64,000 nucleotides of DNA, from contig NZ_JBBEXE010000001.1 in assembly GCF_037645805.1 (NCBI RefSeq), positions 347,144 through 411,143 on the forward strand. Reading direction: 5' to 3'. The position numbers and the translations under genes are program-made. Below are positions 26,359 to 36,160 of the stretch, in pieces. Origin of the DNA: Leptobacterium_A meishanense (GTDB lineage: Bacteria; Bacteroidota; Bacteroidia; Flavobacteriales; Flavobacteriaceae). Within the stretch, counting starts at the first letter, position 1, and each line of letters starts with the position of its first letter. Below the pieces are notes generated by a model. The model was not told where the DNA came from. It saw only the letters and a list, made by a program, of their open reading frames with translations, and did no database searches.

Positions 26359-28791
26359 ATGGCTAAAAAAAATAAGGAGCAAAAAAAACGCTTTTCAAAT
26401 AAAAAAAATAACGTTTTCACCATCCCAAAACAATATCAAATCGTTTTTGGGAGCTTGCTTATGCTACTCAGTATCGCTATGCTAGCAGCATTTATTTCCT
26501 ATTTTTATACATGGCAACAAGACCAAAGTATCCTTTCTGACTTTGTTAACCGAAATGCCGCTGCAAAAAATGTAATGCGGAAATTTGGTGCAGCTGTGAG
26601 TCATTTTTTTATCTATAAAGGGTTTGGAGTCGCTTCATTCTTATTTCCTATATTACTTTTTTTAACAGGTCTCCGTTTATTTTTTAATTCACCTAAGATA
26701 AAACTTATGAACCGTTGGTTTTGGGGAATTTTAATTATCTGTTGGGTGGCTGTTTTATTTGGGTTTATTGGAAATACAGCCCCTTTGTTAGGGGGTGTTA
26801 TAGGTTATGAGTTAAATGACTTTTTGCAAACATATATCGGCAAAATCGGTGTTATACTCTTACTTACCTTCATATTGATAACTTATTTGGCTATTCGTCT
26901 AAAATTAACCCCCGAAAAGATTTACGATGCTTTCATTCAAAAGAAAGAAGCTATTATAGGAGAAATGGCCTCCACCGGAAAAAATCAGACAAATGAAAAC
27001 ACGATAGAATTCAATGTTTCAGAAACTAAAGAAAGTTCATCCTTTGAACGCTCAAAAGAAGCGCTAAAACCAACAATCAAAAATTATTCAATTATAGACA
27101 ATTTATCAGATGTTGCTATCGAAAACTCATTTGAGTTAAAAACAAACGAAGAAAAAAACACAGAATCAAATACAAACACCGAAGCTAAAGAAGATACTTT
27201 AAAGGTAGAAGTAGAAAAAATTCAAAACGAAAAAGAAGAATCAGACAACCTCGCTGATAAATTAGTAAAAGATTTTGGGGAATTTGACCCTAAGCTGGAA
27301 TTGAGCAATTATAAATTTCCTACGCTTGATTTATTAAACGATTATGGAGCAGGAAGCATCACCATAAATCAAGAAGAACTAGAAGGAAATAAAAACAGAA
27401 TTGTAGAAACACTTAAGAACTACAAAATTGGTATTGCGCAGATAAAAGCTACTATAGGGCCTACCGTCACGCTCTATGAAATTGTACCTGAGGCCGGTAT
27501 TCGAATTTCCAAAATTAAAAACCTAGAAGATGATATTGCCCTGTCTCTATCTGCTTTGGGCATCCGGATCATTGCCCCTATTCCTGGAAAAGGGACCATT
27601 GGTATAGAGGTGCCCAACAAAAAACCGACTATTGTTTCCATGCGTTCAGTAATTGCCTCCTCTAAATTTCAGAATGCAGAAATGGAGTTGCCTATTGCAT
27701 TAGGTAAAACCATTAGCAATGAAACCTATGTTGTTGACCTGGCCAAAATGCCCCATTTACTTATGGCCGGAGCTACCGGACAGGGAAAATCTGTGGGGTT
27801 AAATGCTATTTTAACATCCTTGTTGTATAAAAAACACCCTGCAGAAGTAAAATTTGTATTGGTTGATCCCAAAAAAGTAGAACTTACACTTTTTAACAAA
27901 ATTGAGCGGCATTATCTCGCCAAACTCCCTGATACTGAAGAAGCCATTATTACAGACAATACTAAAGTTATTAATACGCTTAACTCACTATGTATTGAAA
28001 TGGACAACCGTTACGAACTGCTCAAAAATGCCATGGTCCGTAACATCAAAGAATACAATGCAAAATTCAAAGCGAGAAAACTAAATCCAAATGAAGGGCA
28101 TAAATACCTTCCCTATATTGTATTGATTGTAGATGAGTTTGCTGATTTAATAATGACAGCCGGAAAAGAAGTAGAAACACCTATAGCAAGGTTGGCACAA
28201 CTGGCAAGGGCAATTGGTATTCATTTGATCATTGCTACACAACGACCTTCTGTAAATGTAATTACAGGGATCATCAAAGCAAATTTCCCTGCACGTATTG
28301 CGTTCAGGGTAACTTCTAAAATAGATTCCAGGACTATTTTAGATCATCAAGGAGCAGATCAGCTGATAGGAAAAGGGGACATGCTTTATACACAGGGAAA
28401 TAATCTAATCCGTTTGCAATGTGCTTTTGTTGATACCCCCGAAGTTGCCAAAATAACAGAATATATTGGCTCGCAGCGCGCTTATCCCGAAGCATATCTA
28501 TTGCCCGAATATGTCGGAGAAGAATCTGGCATAGGTATTGATGTAGATGCTTCTGAGAGAGATGCCTTGTTTAATGAAGCAGCACAAGTGATTGTTACTG
28601 CACAACAGGGTTCGGCATCATTATTACAACGGAAACTAAAATTAGGATACAATCGTGCCGGAAGGCTTATTGATCAATTAGAAGCAGCCGGTATCGTAGG
28701 ACCTTTCGAAGGGAGTAAAGCCCGACAAGTGTTAATTAATGATTTGGCTGCATTAGAACAACTACTAAATAACGAAAAAAATACTGAGTAA
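26359..28791 (+). CDS. ftsK: DNA translocase FtsK/SpoIIIE
   Basis: 810 residues: basic N-terminus, four transmembrane helices in the first ~190 residues, a charged Glu/Lys-rich linker (about 195-300), then the motor with Walker A ATGQGKS near residue 470, Walker B YIVLIVDEFADL, and the C-terminal winged-helix gamma domain (LLQRKLKLGYNRAGRLIDQLEAAGIVGP) that reads KOPS-type sequences. It pumps chromosome ends through the septum and activates XerCD resolution. First gene of an envelope operon: lolA starts directly after its stop. Confidence 0.96.
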   Translation: MAKKNKEQKKRFSNKKNNVFTIPKQYQIVFGSLLMLLSIAMLAAFISYFYTWQQDQSILSDFVNRNAAAKNVMRKFGAAVSHFFIYKGFGVASFLFPILLFLTGLRLFFNSPKIKLMNRWFWGILIICWVAVLFGFIGNTAPLLGGVIGYELNDFLQTYIGKIGVILLLTFILITYLAIRLKLTPEKIYDAFIQKKEAIIGEMASTGKNQTNENTIEFNVSETKESSSFERSKEALKPTIKNYSIIDNLSDVAIENSFELKTNEEKNTESNTNTEAKEDTLKVEVEKIQNEKEESDNLADKLVKDFGEFDPKLELSNYKFPTLDLLNDYGAGSITINQEELEGNKNRIVETLKNYKIGIAQIKATIGPTVTLYEIVPEAGIRISKIKNLEDDIALSLSALGIRIIAPIPGKGTIGIEVPNKKPTIVSMRSVIASSKFQNAEMELPIALGKTISNETYVVDLAKMPHLLMAGATGQGKSVGLNAILTSLLYKKHPAEVKFVLVDPKKVELTLFNKIERHYLAKLPDTEEAIITDNTKVINTLNSLCIEMDNRYELLKNAMVRNIKEYNAKFKARKLNPNEGHKYLPYIVLIVDEFADLIMTAGKEVETPIARLAQLARAIGIHLIIATQRPSVNVITGIIKANFPARIAFRVTSKIDSRTILDHQGADQLIGKGDMLYTQGNNLIRLQCAFVDTPEVAKITEYIGSQRAYPEAYLLPEYVGEESGIGIDVDASERDALFNEAAQVIVTAQQGSASLLQRKLKLGYNRAGRLIDQLEAAGIVGPFEGSKARQVLINDLAALEQLLNNEKNTE

Positions 28792-29436
28792 ATGAAAAGG
28801 ATATTGATAAGTTTATGTTTACTGATAGCTATTCAAGCAACCGGACAAAACGTCAATAAAGCAAAAACACTTTTAGATGACGTTTACGAAAAAGTAAATA
28901 GTTACGAAAACATATTTGTTGAATTCAAATATACACTTCAAAATACGGAAGAAAACATCACACAAGAAACCCGGGGTGACGTAACTATGCAAAAAGACAA
29001 ATACCTATTGAATTATTTGGGTGCCACCCAACTATTTGATGGAAATAAACTATATAGCATTGTTCCTGAAAATGAAGAGGTCACTATTGACAATAAAGGT
29101 TCGGAAGATGAAAATACAGTAACCCCTTCAAAAATGCTTACTTTTTATCGTGAAGGATATCGATATGAATGGGACATCCTCCAAAATATAAGAGGCCGTA
29201 AAATTCAATATGTAAAACTTATTCCTATTGACTCGAATACCGAAATAAAACAAATCTTATTGGGAATTGATGCAGCAACTAAGCATATTTACAATCTCAT
29301 ACAAATAGAAAAGACCGGCAATACCTATACTATCACCGTAAATTCTTTTAAAACCAACCAACCATTGTCAAAAACCCTATTCACTTTTGATGAAAAGAAA
29401 TATGAAGAAAACGGATATTATATAACTAGAAATTAA
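28792..29436 (+). CDS. lolA: LolA-like outer-membrane lipoprotein carrier
   Basis: 214 residues with a signal peptide (LISLCLLIAIQATGQ). The pattern of a lead helix followed by TRGDVTMQKDKYLLNY, LFDGNKLYSIVPENEEVTI and TPSKMLTFYREGY matches the LolA half-barrel. LolA ferries lipoproteins from LolCDE to the outer membrane through the periplasm. Its ATG abuts the ftsK stop, and the LptF/G permease gene follows after 8 bp. The ftsK-lolA adjacency is also seen in proteobacteria. Confidence 0.9.
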   Translation: MKRILISLCLLIAIQATGQNVNKAKTLLDDVYEKVNSYENIFVEFKYTLQNTEENITQETRGDVTMQKDKYLLNYLGATQLFDGNKLYSIVPENEEVTIDNKGSEDENTVTPSKMLTFYREGYRYEWDILQNIRGRKIQYVKLIPIDSNTEIKQILLGIDAATKHIYNLIQIEKTGNTYTITVNSFKTNQPLSKTLFTFDEKKYEENGYYITRN

Positions 29437-29444
29437 TTCACTAC

Positions 29445-30911
29445 TTGAGAATACTAGATAGATACATCTTATCCCGTTTCCTGTTCAATTTCACCAGTTC
29501 TTTTGTGATATTGATGTTTATCTTTATTTTTCAAGCTATTTGGTTTTTTGTAGAAGAATTTGCAGGGAAAGGGCTTGATTTAGCTATCATCGGAAAATTC
29601 CTTTTTTATTACTCCCCCACACTTATCAACAGGGTTTTGCCACTAACGGTATTACTTTCTTCAATAATGACTTTTGGGAACCTTGCAGAAAACTATGAGT
29701 TTGCTGCTATGAAAGCTTCTGGGGTATCTCTCCAAAGGGCCATGAGGAGCCTTATCATTTTTGTTGTTGTGCTGGGGATTGGCACATTTTTCTTCGCAAA
29801 CAATGTTATCCCTGAGGCTGAATATAAATCATATAATTTACGCAGGAACATTGCCAAATTAAAACCGGCATTGGCAATCAATGAAGGGATCTTTAATGAA
29901 GTAGGCGAAATAAATATTAAAGTAGATGAAAAATATGGTGAAAATGATAACTTTCTACGAAATGTAATCATCCATAAGAAGACAAGTAATGGTGAGAACA
30001 AAACTGTTATAAAAGCGAAAGAAGGAGAATTGAAAAGCAGTGAAGATTCTGAGATTTTAAATCTGGTTTTAAAAGACGGTAATTATTATGAAGACGTAAA
30101 ACCTAGTTCAGCAAAGGATCGGTTAAAATATCCACATGCAAAAGCGCATTTTGAATATTATACTATTAATGTTGATTTACGAGAATTAAACAATGTAGAT
30201 TTAAATGAAGAAAAGTATACCAATTTATATAAAATGCTCAACGTAAAAGAATTGGGTTTCTTCATCGATTCCATAACGATAGACAACAGACAGATTTCAA
30301 ATAGTTTTGGGACAAACATCTATAGCAGGATGGGATTGAACCCTACGCTAAAAAACATTAAAAAAAATAAGAGAAAAGATACTACGGCAATAAAAGAAAG
30401 AACTATCAGCACTAGTGAAGAGTTGGTTTCCCTATTCGATGAATGGAGGCAAACAGACCTTTTAAATGTTGCCATTAGAAACATAACCAATACACGTGCC
30501 ACTATTGAAGGGAAAAAAAGTGACCTGTTACGAAGAGATAAATTACTCAACCATCATATTATGGCACTCCATGAAAAATATGCCCTAGCTTTTGCCTGTG
30601 TTATACTTTTCTTTGTTGGAGCACCATTAGGGGCCATCATTAGAAAAGGAGGATTAGGACTTCCCATGGTTATTGCTATTGTCCTTTTCTTGACTTATTA
30701 TTTTATAGATATCTTTTCAAAAAATTATGCAGAAAATGGAAATATTTCTCCTGTTATAGGGCCCTGGGTTTCTACACTTATAATGTTGCCATTAAGTGTA
30801 TTATTAACACGAAGGGCTACTGCTGATAAAGGCATATTTGATACTGATGGATTTATAGAGCGCTTTAAAAGTTTGTTTGGAAAACTAAAAATCAAACGCA
30901 TAAAAGGATAA
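29445..30911 (+). CDS. LptF/LptG family permease
   Basis: 488 residues with three N-terminal membrane helices, a large periplasmic beta domain (about residues 130-345) and three C-terminal helices (LAFACVILFFVGAPLGAIIRKGG). The N-terminus RILDRYILSRF and the coupling helix ENYEFAAMKASGVS are standard for YjgP/YjgQ proteins. With LptB it extracts LPS from the inner membrane. The start is TTG (29445): the family-typical first residues begin there and no nearby ATG exists. Whether it is LptF or LptG cannot be decided by eye. Confidence 0.92.
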   Translation: MRILDRYILSRFLFNFTSSFVILMFIFIFQAIWFFVEEFAGKGLDLAIIGKFLFYYSPTLINRVLPLTVLLSSIMTFGNLAENYEFAAMKASGVSLQRAMRSLIIFVVVLGIGTFFFANNVIPEAEYKSYNLRRNIAKLKPALAINEGIFNEVGEINIKVDEKYGENDNFLRNVIIHKKTSNGENKTVIKAKEGELKSSEDSEILNLVLKDGNYYEDVKPSSAKDRLKYPHAKAHFEYYTINVDLRELNNVDLNEEKYTNLYKMLNVKELGFFIDSITIDNRQISNSFGTNIYSRMGLNPTLKNIKKNKRKDTTAIKERTISTSEELVSLFDEWRQTDLLNVAIRNITNTRATIEGKKSDLLRRDKLLNHHIMALHEKYALAFACVILFFVGAPLGAIIRKGGLGLPMVIAIVLFLTYYFIDIFSKNYAENGNISPVIGPWVSTLIMLPLSVLLTRRATADKGIFDTDGFIERFKSLFGKLKIKRIKG

Positions 30912-30935
30912 AATAAATATATTTAATATATTCAT

Positions 30936-32087
30936 ATGAACAATACTATCATAGCAGGTTCCGTGGAAGTTAAACTCAATACTATAGAAGAAGCCATCGA
31001 AGACATTCGAAAAGGTAAAGTAATTATTGTTGTTGATGATGCTGACAGGGAAAATGAGGGTGACTTTGTAGCCGCTGCTGAAAAAGTAACTCCTGAAATG
31101 ATTAATTTCATGGCTATGCATGGCCGTGGGCTTATTTGTGCCCCGCTTACCGAAAAACGCTGTGAAGAACTCGGGCTAGACAACATGGTCAACACCAATA
31201 CCGATCCCATGGAAACAGCTTTTACAGTTTCTGTTGACCTCAGGGGCAATGGGGTTTCTACTGGTATTTCTGCGTCTGACAGGGCAAAAACTATCCAAGC
31301 ACTCTCTGATACAAACACAAAACCTTTTGAGCTTAGCAAACCCGGGCATGTTTTTCCGCTAATTGCCAAACAAGGTGGGGTGCTGAGGCGTACGGGACAT
31401 ACAGAAGCAGCTATCGACTTTGCCCGGTTAGCAGGGTTAAAACCCGCAGGTGTCATTGTAGAAATTATGAATGAAGACGGATCAATGGCACGAGTTCCCC
31501 AATTGATCGAAGTAGCAAAAAAATTTGATTTAAAGCTGGTATCTATTGAAGATCTTGTTGCTTACAGAATGCAGCATGACAGTCTAATTGTAAAAAAAGA
31601 AGATTATGACATTCTAACGCGCTTCGGGACATTCCGGTTACGAGCTTATGAGCAAACAACCAATAAACAAATACACATTGCGCTTACCAAAGGTAACTGG
31701 AAACATGACGAGCCTGTACTTACCCGCATCAATTCAACACTTGTAAACAACGATATTCTGGGTACTTTAACGAATAATGCTGATAAAAAGTTAGATGATA
31801 TGTTCCAGCGTATAAATGAAGAAGGTAAAGGAGCTATTATATTTATCAACCAAGAAAGTCAATCTTTAAATTTACTTTTCCGCTTAAAAGAATTAAAAAA
31901 ATTACAGGAACAAGGTGAAATAAAAGCTCCGAAAATTAATATGGACACCAAAGATTTTGGTATTGGTGCACAAATATTGCACGATATCAATATTTCAAAA
32001 ATTCGGTTGATTTCCAATTCTTCCCAAACAAAACGAGTAGGTATGATTGGTTATGGTTTGGAAATTGTTGAATATGTAAATTATTAA
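30936..32087 (+). CDS. ribB: 3,4-dihydroxy-2-butanone-4-phosphate synthase with degenerate GTP cyclohydrolase II domain
   Basis: 383 residues. The N-terminal ~200 residues form an intact DHBP synthase (DDADRENEGDFV acidic loop, MAMHGRGLIC, RRTGHTEAAIDFARLAG), the first riboflavin branch enzyme acting on ribulose-5-phosphate. The C-terminal half has the outline of RibA but has lost its chemistry: the zinc cysteine cluster (normally CLTGD...CDC) reads STLVNNDILGTLTNNADKK, and the arginine loop RQEGRGI reads NQESQSL. The protein thus looks like a RibBA fusion in which only RibB is active. It is 24 bp behind the LptF/G gene; the SLC13 gene follows with no gap. Confidence 0.92.
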   Translation: MNNTIIAGSVEVKLNTIEEAIEDIRKGKVIIVVDDADRENEGDFVAAAEKVTPEMINFMAMHGRGLICAPLTEKRCEELGLDNMVNTNTDPMETAFTVSVDLRGNGVSTGISASDRAKTIQALSDTNTKPFELSKPGHVFPLIAKQGGVLRRTGHTEAAIDFARLAGLKPAGVIVEIMNEDGSMARVPQLIEVAKKFDLKLVSIEDLVAYRMQHDSLIVKKEDYDILTRFGTFRLRAYEQTTNKQIHIALTKGNWKHDEPVLTRINSTLVNNDILGTLTNNADKKLDDMFQRINEEGKGAIIFINQESQSLNLLFRLKELKKLQEQGEIKAPKINMDTKDFGIGAQILHDINISKIRLISNSSQTKRVGMIGYGLEIVEYVNY

Positions 32088-33575
32088 ATGGCAGGCATTA
32101 AAGTCGTTTCGAAAATCAATTACCCATTAGTCATCTTAGGGCTTGCTATATTCACATCCTTTATACTTTTTGTTGATTTAGATGAACAACGTCCCCAAAT
32201 TACGTATACAGCAGCCATTGCAATACTTATGGCTTTTTGGTGGGTTACAGAGACCATTCCTGTAGGAGCCACTTCCCTCCTTCCTCTTGTTTTATTTCCT
32301 CTATTAGGGGTACTTGATGGTAAAATGATATCAAATTCATATATCAATTACATTATCTTTTTATACATCGGTGGTTTTATCATGGCTTTAGCTATAGAGA
32401 AATGGGGATTGCACAAACGGATCGCACTAAAAATTTTATCAGTTATTGGTGGAAGTCCACTTAAAATACTTTTCGGGTTTATGCTGGCTTCCGCATTCCT
32501 GTCTATGTGGATGAGCAATACTGCCACCGCTATGATGATGTTGCCTATTGGGTTTTCAGTGATAGCAGCATTAAAAGAAACGGCTCCAAAGAACACAACC
32601 CGTTCGTTTTCAAATGGATTGCTACTTGCAATCGCTTATGCATGTTCTATTGGCGGAATTACTACTTTAGTAGGAACACCTCCAAATCTATCTTTTGTTA
32701 GGATTTATGAGATCATGTTTCCTACCGGTCAAGAAATTTCTTTTGGAAATTGGTTATTGTTTGCTTTCCCTTTAGCATTTGTACTTTTCATCATTACACT
32801 CATATACCTTTTCTTAGCTTTTAAACCAGAAAAAAATAGTTCACAACTACCCTCTTCTTTCTTTAAAAAAAAATATGCGGATCTTGGAAAAATGTCTTCA
32901 GAAGAAAAAAAAGTAGGTTTTCTTTTTATTGTACTTGTTTTTCTATGGATATTCCGAAAAAGTATCACTATTGGTAACATAGCTATTCCCGGATGGTCTG
33001 GTATGTTATCTGCTCCTGAATATATAAACGATGGAACTGTAGCCATAGGTGTTGCACTTCTTTTGTTTATTGTTCCATCATCAAAGAAAAGTAAAGCGCT
33101 GGTTAGCTGGAATATTACTAAAAAGATTCCATGGCATATTGTATTACTTTTTGGAGGTGGTTTTGCAATTGCAAATGGCTTTGTAGAAAGTGGCCTGTCC
33201 CACTACTTAGGAAACTTGCTGGTCGGTGCAAAAGATTTTTCCGAAACGAGCCTTATTGTATTGGTTACAAGTTTAATGAGTGGTTTAACGGAATTTACTA
33301 GTAATACAGCAACTACCGAAATGCTTCTGCCAATTATCGGAGGGCTCGCTACGGAGATTAATGTTAATCCATTACTGTTAATGATTCCTGTAACATTAGC
33401 AGGTTCTATGGCATTTATGTTCCCTATTGCAACACCTCCAAATGCTATTGTTTATGGAAGTGGAAAACTTAGTATGTGGCAAATGGCAAAAACAGGTTTT
33501 GTGCTTAACCTGATTGCAATTGTATTGATTACAATACTCACCGTTACATGGGGAACTATTGTTTTTGGATTGTAA
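32088..33575 (+). CDS. SLC13/DASS family anion symporter
   Basis: 495 residues with about 12 hydrophobic segments. DASS marks: SNTATAMMMLPIGFSVI (SNT motif, first sodium/substrate site), a second TSNTATTEMLLPIIGG repeat in the C-terminal half, and GTPPNLSFVRI. The family co-transports dicarboxylates or sulfate with sodium. Start ATG directly follows the ribB stop. Its stop directly abuts the stop of the convergent nitroreductase gene (TAATTA). Substrate not decidable. Confidence 0.9.
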   Translation: MAGIKVVSKINYPLVILGLAIFTSFILFVDLDEQRPQITYTAAIAILMAFWWVTETIPVGATSLLPLVLFPLLGVLDGKMISNSYINYIIFLYIGGFIMALAIEKWGLHKRIALKILSVIGGSPLKILFGFMLASAFLSMWMSNTATAMMMLPIGFSVIAALKETAPKNTTRSFSNGLLLAIAYACSIGGITTLVGTPPNLSFVRIYEIMFPTGQEISFGNWLLFAFPLAFVLFIITLIYLFLAFKPEKNSSQLPSSFFKKKYADLGKMSSEEKKVGFLFIVLVFLWIFRKSITIGNIAIPGWSGMLSAPEYINDGTVAIGVALLLFIVPSSKKSKALVSWNITKKIPWHIVLLFGGGFAIANGFVESGLSHYLGNLLVGAKDFSETSLIVLVTSLMSGLTEFTSNTATTEMLLPIIGGLATEINVNPLLLMIPVTLAGSMAFMFPIATPPNAIVYGSGKLSMWQMAKTGFVLNLIAIVLITILTVTWGTIVFGL

Positions 33576-34205
33576 TTATATTTCAATAATAACCTCTGAA
33601 ATAGCTTTCCGGACTTTCTTGAAATTTGAGAATATATCATCCGATGCTCTGTAGCCTATTGGCATTACCAGAACAGATTCCAATCCCTTTGATGCAAGTG
33701 ATAATATCGCATCATATTTCTCCGGGACAAAACCTTCCATAGGACATGCATCAATACCTTCCGTAGCACAAATCGTTAGCAAGTTCCCCATAGCAAGGTA
33801 CGCTTGTCTCGTAGCCCAGTCTTTAACATCTTCAGTAGATTTAGAACTAAAATGCTGAATTAAATTGTCTTTGAATGGGTTTAATATTTCTTCCGGAGTT
33901 TCTCGAATGGTTTTTACACGCTTAAAGTATTCTTTTATATAACTTTCATTAATCTTACTTTCTATGCAAAAAACCAATACATGTGAGGCATCTGCTATTT
34001 GTTGCTGGTTCCATGAGTATTCTACTAGCTTTTCTTGCAATGTTTTATCATTAATAATTATAAGCTTTATGGGTTGTAGGCCATAAGAAGTTGCCGTTAA
34101 ATTAAATGCTTCCTTTACTACTGCTAATTTAGCTTCTGAAAGTGGCTTATCAGCGTCGAATTTTTTAGTAGCATAACGCCATTTTAATTGTTTTATAACA
34201 TCCAT
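33576..34205 (-). CDS. NAD(P)H-dependent nitroreductase, NfsB-like
   Basis: 209 residues. N-terminal KWRYATKKFDADKPL, the FMN phosphate contact region SYGLQPIKLIIIND, then AYLAMGNLLTICATEGIDACPMEGF and SVLVMPIGYRASDD are the oxygen-insensitive nitroreductase/NfsB pattern. FMN enzyme of the cytoplasm that reduces nitroaromatics and quinones or provides FMNH2. It is a single gene. Confidence 0.92.
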   Translation of the reverse strand: MDVIKQLKWRYATKKFDADKPLSEAKLAVVKEAFNLTATSYGLQPIKLIIINDKTLQEKLVEYSWNQQQIADASHVLVFCIESKINESYIKEYFKRVKTIRETPEEILNPFKDNLIQHFSSKSTEDVKDWATRQAYLAMGNLLTICATEGIDACPMEGFVPEKYDAILSLASKGLESVLVMPIGYRASDDIFSNFKKVRKAISEVIIEI

Positions 34206-34230
34206 TAGTCCTATTTAATACTTTATACTG

Positions 34231-34238
34231 CAAAAATA
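34231..34238 (-). promoter_or_regulatory. -7 box of the nitroreductase gene
   Basis: TATTTTTG on the minus strand, 26 bp before the ATG. The -33 element is not convincing. Confidence 0.4.
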
Positions 34239-34300
34239 AAGGAATCAAAGAAGTTGAATTATTCAATTTTTATAGATTTAAGCTATGGTAGAATAACCAA

Positions 34301-35053
34301 TTAAAAAAACCAGAGTTTTACAGCCATTCCTATAACCATAATTAGCAGAATTATTTTCACTACTTTATCACCTTTTTTTACAGACCAGCGGCTGCTCCAC
34401 CATGCTCCTATAGCATTTCCGGCTGCCATATATAAACCATATTCCCAATGTATTGGCACTTGAATAATAAAGAGTGTTAGTGCCCCTATGGTAAGCACAA
34501 GAATTATAACAGCTTTAACAACGTTTCCTTCAATAAGGGATATTCTATTGACAGCTGATAGTACTAACAATGTAAAAATACCTGTTCCTGCCTGAATAAA
34601 TCCTGCATAAACACCAATAAAAAAAAATAAAACCATACTAAGCCAAAAATATTTGCCGGTACTCCTTTCTACAATTTCATGTCCTTTCTTCCTTGGTTGA
34701 AATACCATGAACAGTACCATTAAAACCATCAAAACGGCTAAAATCCGGTTAAAGGTCGTCCCTTTTATATCAATGGCAATTTGCGCTCCAATAAGTGCTC
34801 CTATTAATGCTACAATGCTTACATACCAAGCAAATGGTTTTATGTGCAAGCCTTTACTTTTAAAACCTGCTAAAGAAGCAAGACTTTGAATGAGGATCGG
34901 AATCCGGTTAGTGCCATTTGCAACATTGGGGGGCAATCCTAAGAAGATAAGTAACGGCAATGTTATAAGTGACCCTCCTCCAGCTATAGTATTAACAAAG
35001 CCAGTAAAAAAGCCAACTCCTAATAAAAGCAATACTTCCCAAAGTGTATCCAT
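34301..35053 (-). CDS. TauE/SafE family permease (sulfite exporter-like)
   Basis: 250 residues with about eight transmembrane segments. The two-repeat structure is visible: GFFTGFVNTIAGGGSLITLPLLIFLGLPPNVANGTNR in the first half and FIGVYAGFIQAGTGIFTLLVL in the second. Family members export sulfite, sulfoacetate or related organosulfur anions. No partner gene nearby, so the substrate is open. Confidence 0.88.
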   Translation of the reverse strand: MDTLWEVLLLLGVGFFTGFVNTIAGGGSLITLPLLIFLGLPPNVANGTNRIPILIQSLASLAGFKSKGLHIKPFAWYVSIVALIGALIGAQIAIDIKGTTFNRILAVLMVLMVLFMVFQPRKKGHEIVERSTGKYFWLSMVLFFFIGVYAGFIQAGTGIFTLLVLSAVNRISLIEGNVVKAVIILVLTIGALTLFIIQVPIHWEYGLYMAAGNAIGAWWSSRWSVKKGDKVVKIILLIMVIGMAVKLWFF

Positions 35054-35157
35054 TGCATAAATTAAAAATCGAAAATACTATATTTTGAGAGATTACAACC
35101 TTCTACTTATTATATTTTAGCAATAGAATATCCGGATTCATAAAAAAGCACTTTAAA

Positions 35158-35191
35158 TTGTTTTATGAAATTAAAAAGCTTTCTATATTTG
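35158..35191 (+). promoter_or_regulatory. Promoter of tRNA-Ser
   Basis: TTG at 35158-35160, a 23-bp spacer and TATATTTG at 35184-35191, 11 bp before the first base of the tRNA. Confidence 0.6.
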
Positions 35192-35202
35192 CACTCCTTA
35201 AA

Positions 35203-35287
35203 GGAGAAATGGCAGAGTGGTCGAATGCGGCAGTCTTGAAAACTGTTGAGGGTCACACCTCCGGGGGTTCGAATCCCTCTTTCTCCG
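35203..35287 (+). tRNA. tRNA-Ser (anticodon TGA)
   Basis: Cloverleaf read by eye: acceptor GGAGAAA pairs with TTTCTCC; the D arm contains TGGCAGAGTGGTCGAATG; the anticodon stem GCAGT/ACTGT encloses CTTGAAA with TGA at 35237-35239; a long variable arm follows, as expected for a class II serine tRNA; the T loop is GGTTCGAATCC. The discriminator is G, and CCA is not encoded. Confidence 0.95.
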
Positions 35288-35290
35288 CTA

Positions 35291-35317
35291 AAAATCCCGT
35301 TTAACACGGGATTTTTT
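35291..35317 (+). terminator. Terminator of tRNA-Ser
   Basis: Ten-bp stem (35291-35300 with 35306-35315), 5-nt loop, and a T run to 35317. Confidence 0.8.
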
Positions 35318-35447
35318 ATTTGGGATAACTTTCTTAGTTAACATCTTTCCTATGTAACCATCAAATTTTCAAAATGTTAATGAAAAACCTTTATATATAT
35401 TTTTGTTAAATAATAGTTAAGCTATTTTAGTTTAAAAGTATTACTAT

Positions 35448-35455
35448 TATATTTG
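35448..35455 (+). promoter_or_regulatory. -7 box of the tetR-ABC-hlyD-tolC operon
   Basis: TATATTTG, 19 bp before the ATG at 35474; it overlaps the alternative TTG start at 35453, which is therefore unlikely. Any TetR operator is expected nearby but no clear palindrome was found. Confidence 0.5.
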
Positions 35456-35473
35456 CGCATAAATATTTCAAAA

Positions 35474-36160
35474 ATGAAATATATATTATCAAATTTAAAG
35501 GTCAGCATCAACGAAGCTATCTATGTGAAAGACCCTGAGTCATCTAACTTAGGAAAGCGCATCATAGAACACAGCATTCTCCTTATCCATGAAATTGGTT
35601 TTGAAAATTTTACATTTAAAAAACTAGGGATACGCATTGGATCTAACGAAAGCTCCATATATCGGTATTTTGAGAACAAACATAAATTGCTTTTATACCT
35701 CACTTCATGGTATTGGGGTTGGTTGGAGTATCAATTGGTATTTACTACTAACAGTATTACAGATCCTGACCAACGTCTTAAGAAAGCTATTGAAATTGTT
35801 ACAAAAACCACAGAAGAGGATACCTCTTTCTCACATATTAATGAAATAGTGTTAAACAAAATAGTCATTAACGAATATTCTAAATCCTATCTTACAAAAG
35901 AAGTGGATACTGAAAACAAAGAAGGATATTTTGCTATATACAAACGATTGGTAACCAGAATACGTGATATGATTGTTGCTGTAAATGTTCAGTATCCCTA
36001 TCCGGCAAGCCTCTCCAGTACAGTTCTGGAAGGCACGTTACATCAACATTTCTTAAAGGAACATTTTGCTTCCATTACGAATTGTAGTGAAGAAGTTACC
36101 CCTACTGACTACTTCACACATTTAGTATTTAACACCCTAAAAAATAATTGCAATGCCTAA
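35474..36160 (+). CDS. TetR/AcrR-family transcriptional regulator
   Basis: 228 residues. After about 25 leading residues, the helix-turn-helix runs from GKRIIEHSILLIHEIGFENF through FKKLGIRIGSNESSIYRYF, with the usual FENKHKLLLYL following. The C-terminal ligand domain is unassigned. Start ATG chosen over TTG 35453 because of the overlapping -7 box. It overlaps the ABC gene by 8 bp and heads a four-gene export operon, which it probably represses. Confidence 0.88.
   Translation: MKYILSNLKVSINEAIYVKDPESSNLGKRIIEHSILLIHEIGFENFTFKKLGIRIGSNESSIYRYFENKHKLLLYLTSWYWGWLEYQLVFTTNSITDPDQRLKKAIEIVTKTTEEDTSFSHINEIVLNKIVINEYSKSYLTKEVDTENKEGYFAIYKRLVTRIRDMIVAVNVQYPYPASLSSTVLEGTLHQHFLKEHFASITNCSEEVTPTDYFTHLVFNTLKNNCNA

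Noticed and set aside
30912..30935. Possible FMN riboswitch before ribB
   Set aside because: Only 24 bp separate it from the upstream gene, so there is no room for the element.
30932..31456. 174-codon open frame on the minus strand inside ribB
   Set aside because: It is fully antisense to a well-supported DHBP synthase; its sequence has no family features, and such frames are common shadows.
35110..35307. 65-codon minus-strand frame over the tRNA
   Set aside because: It covers the complete tRNA-Ser and its terminator, which explain the sequence better.
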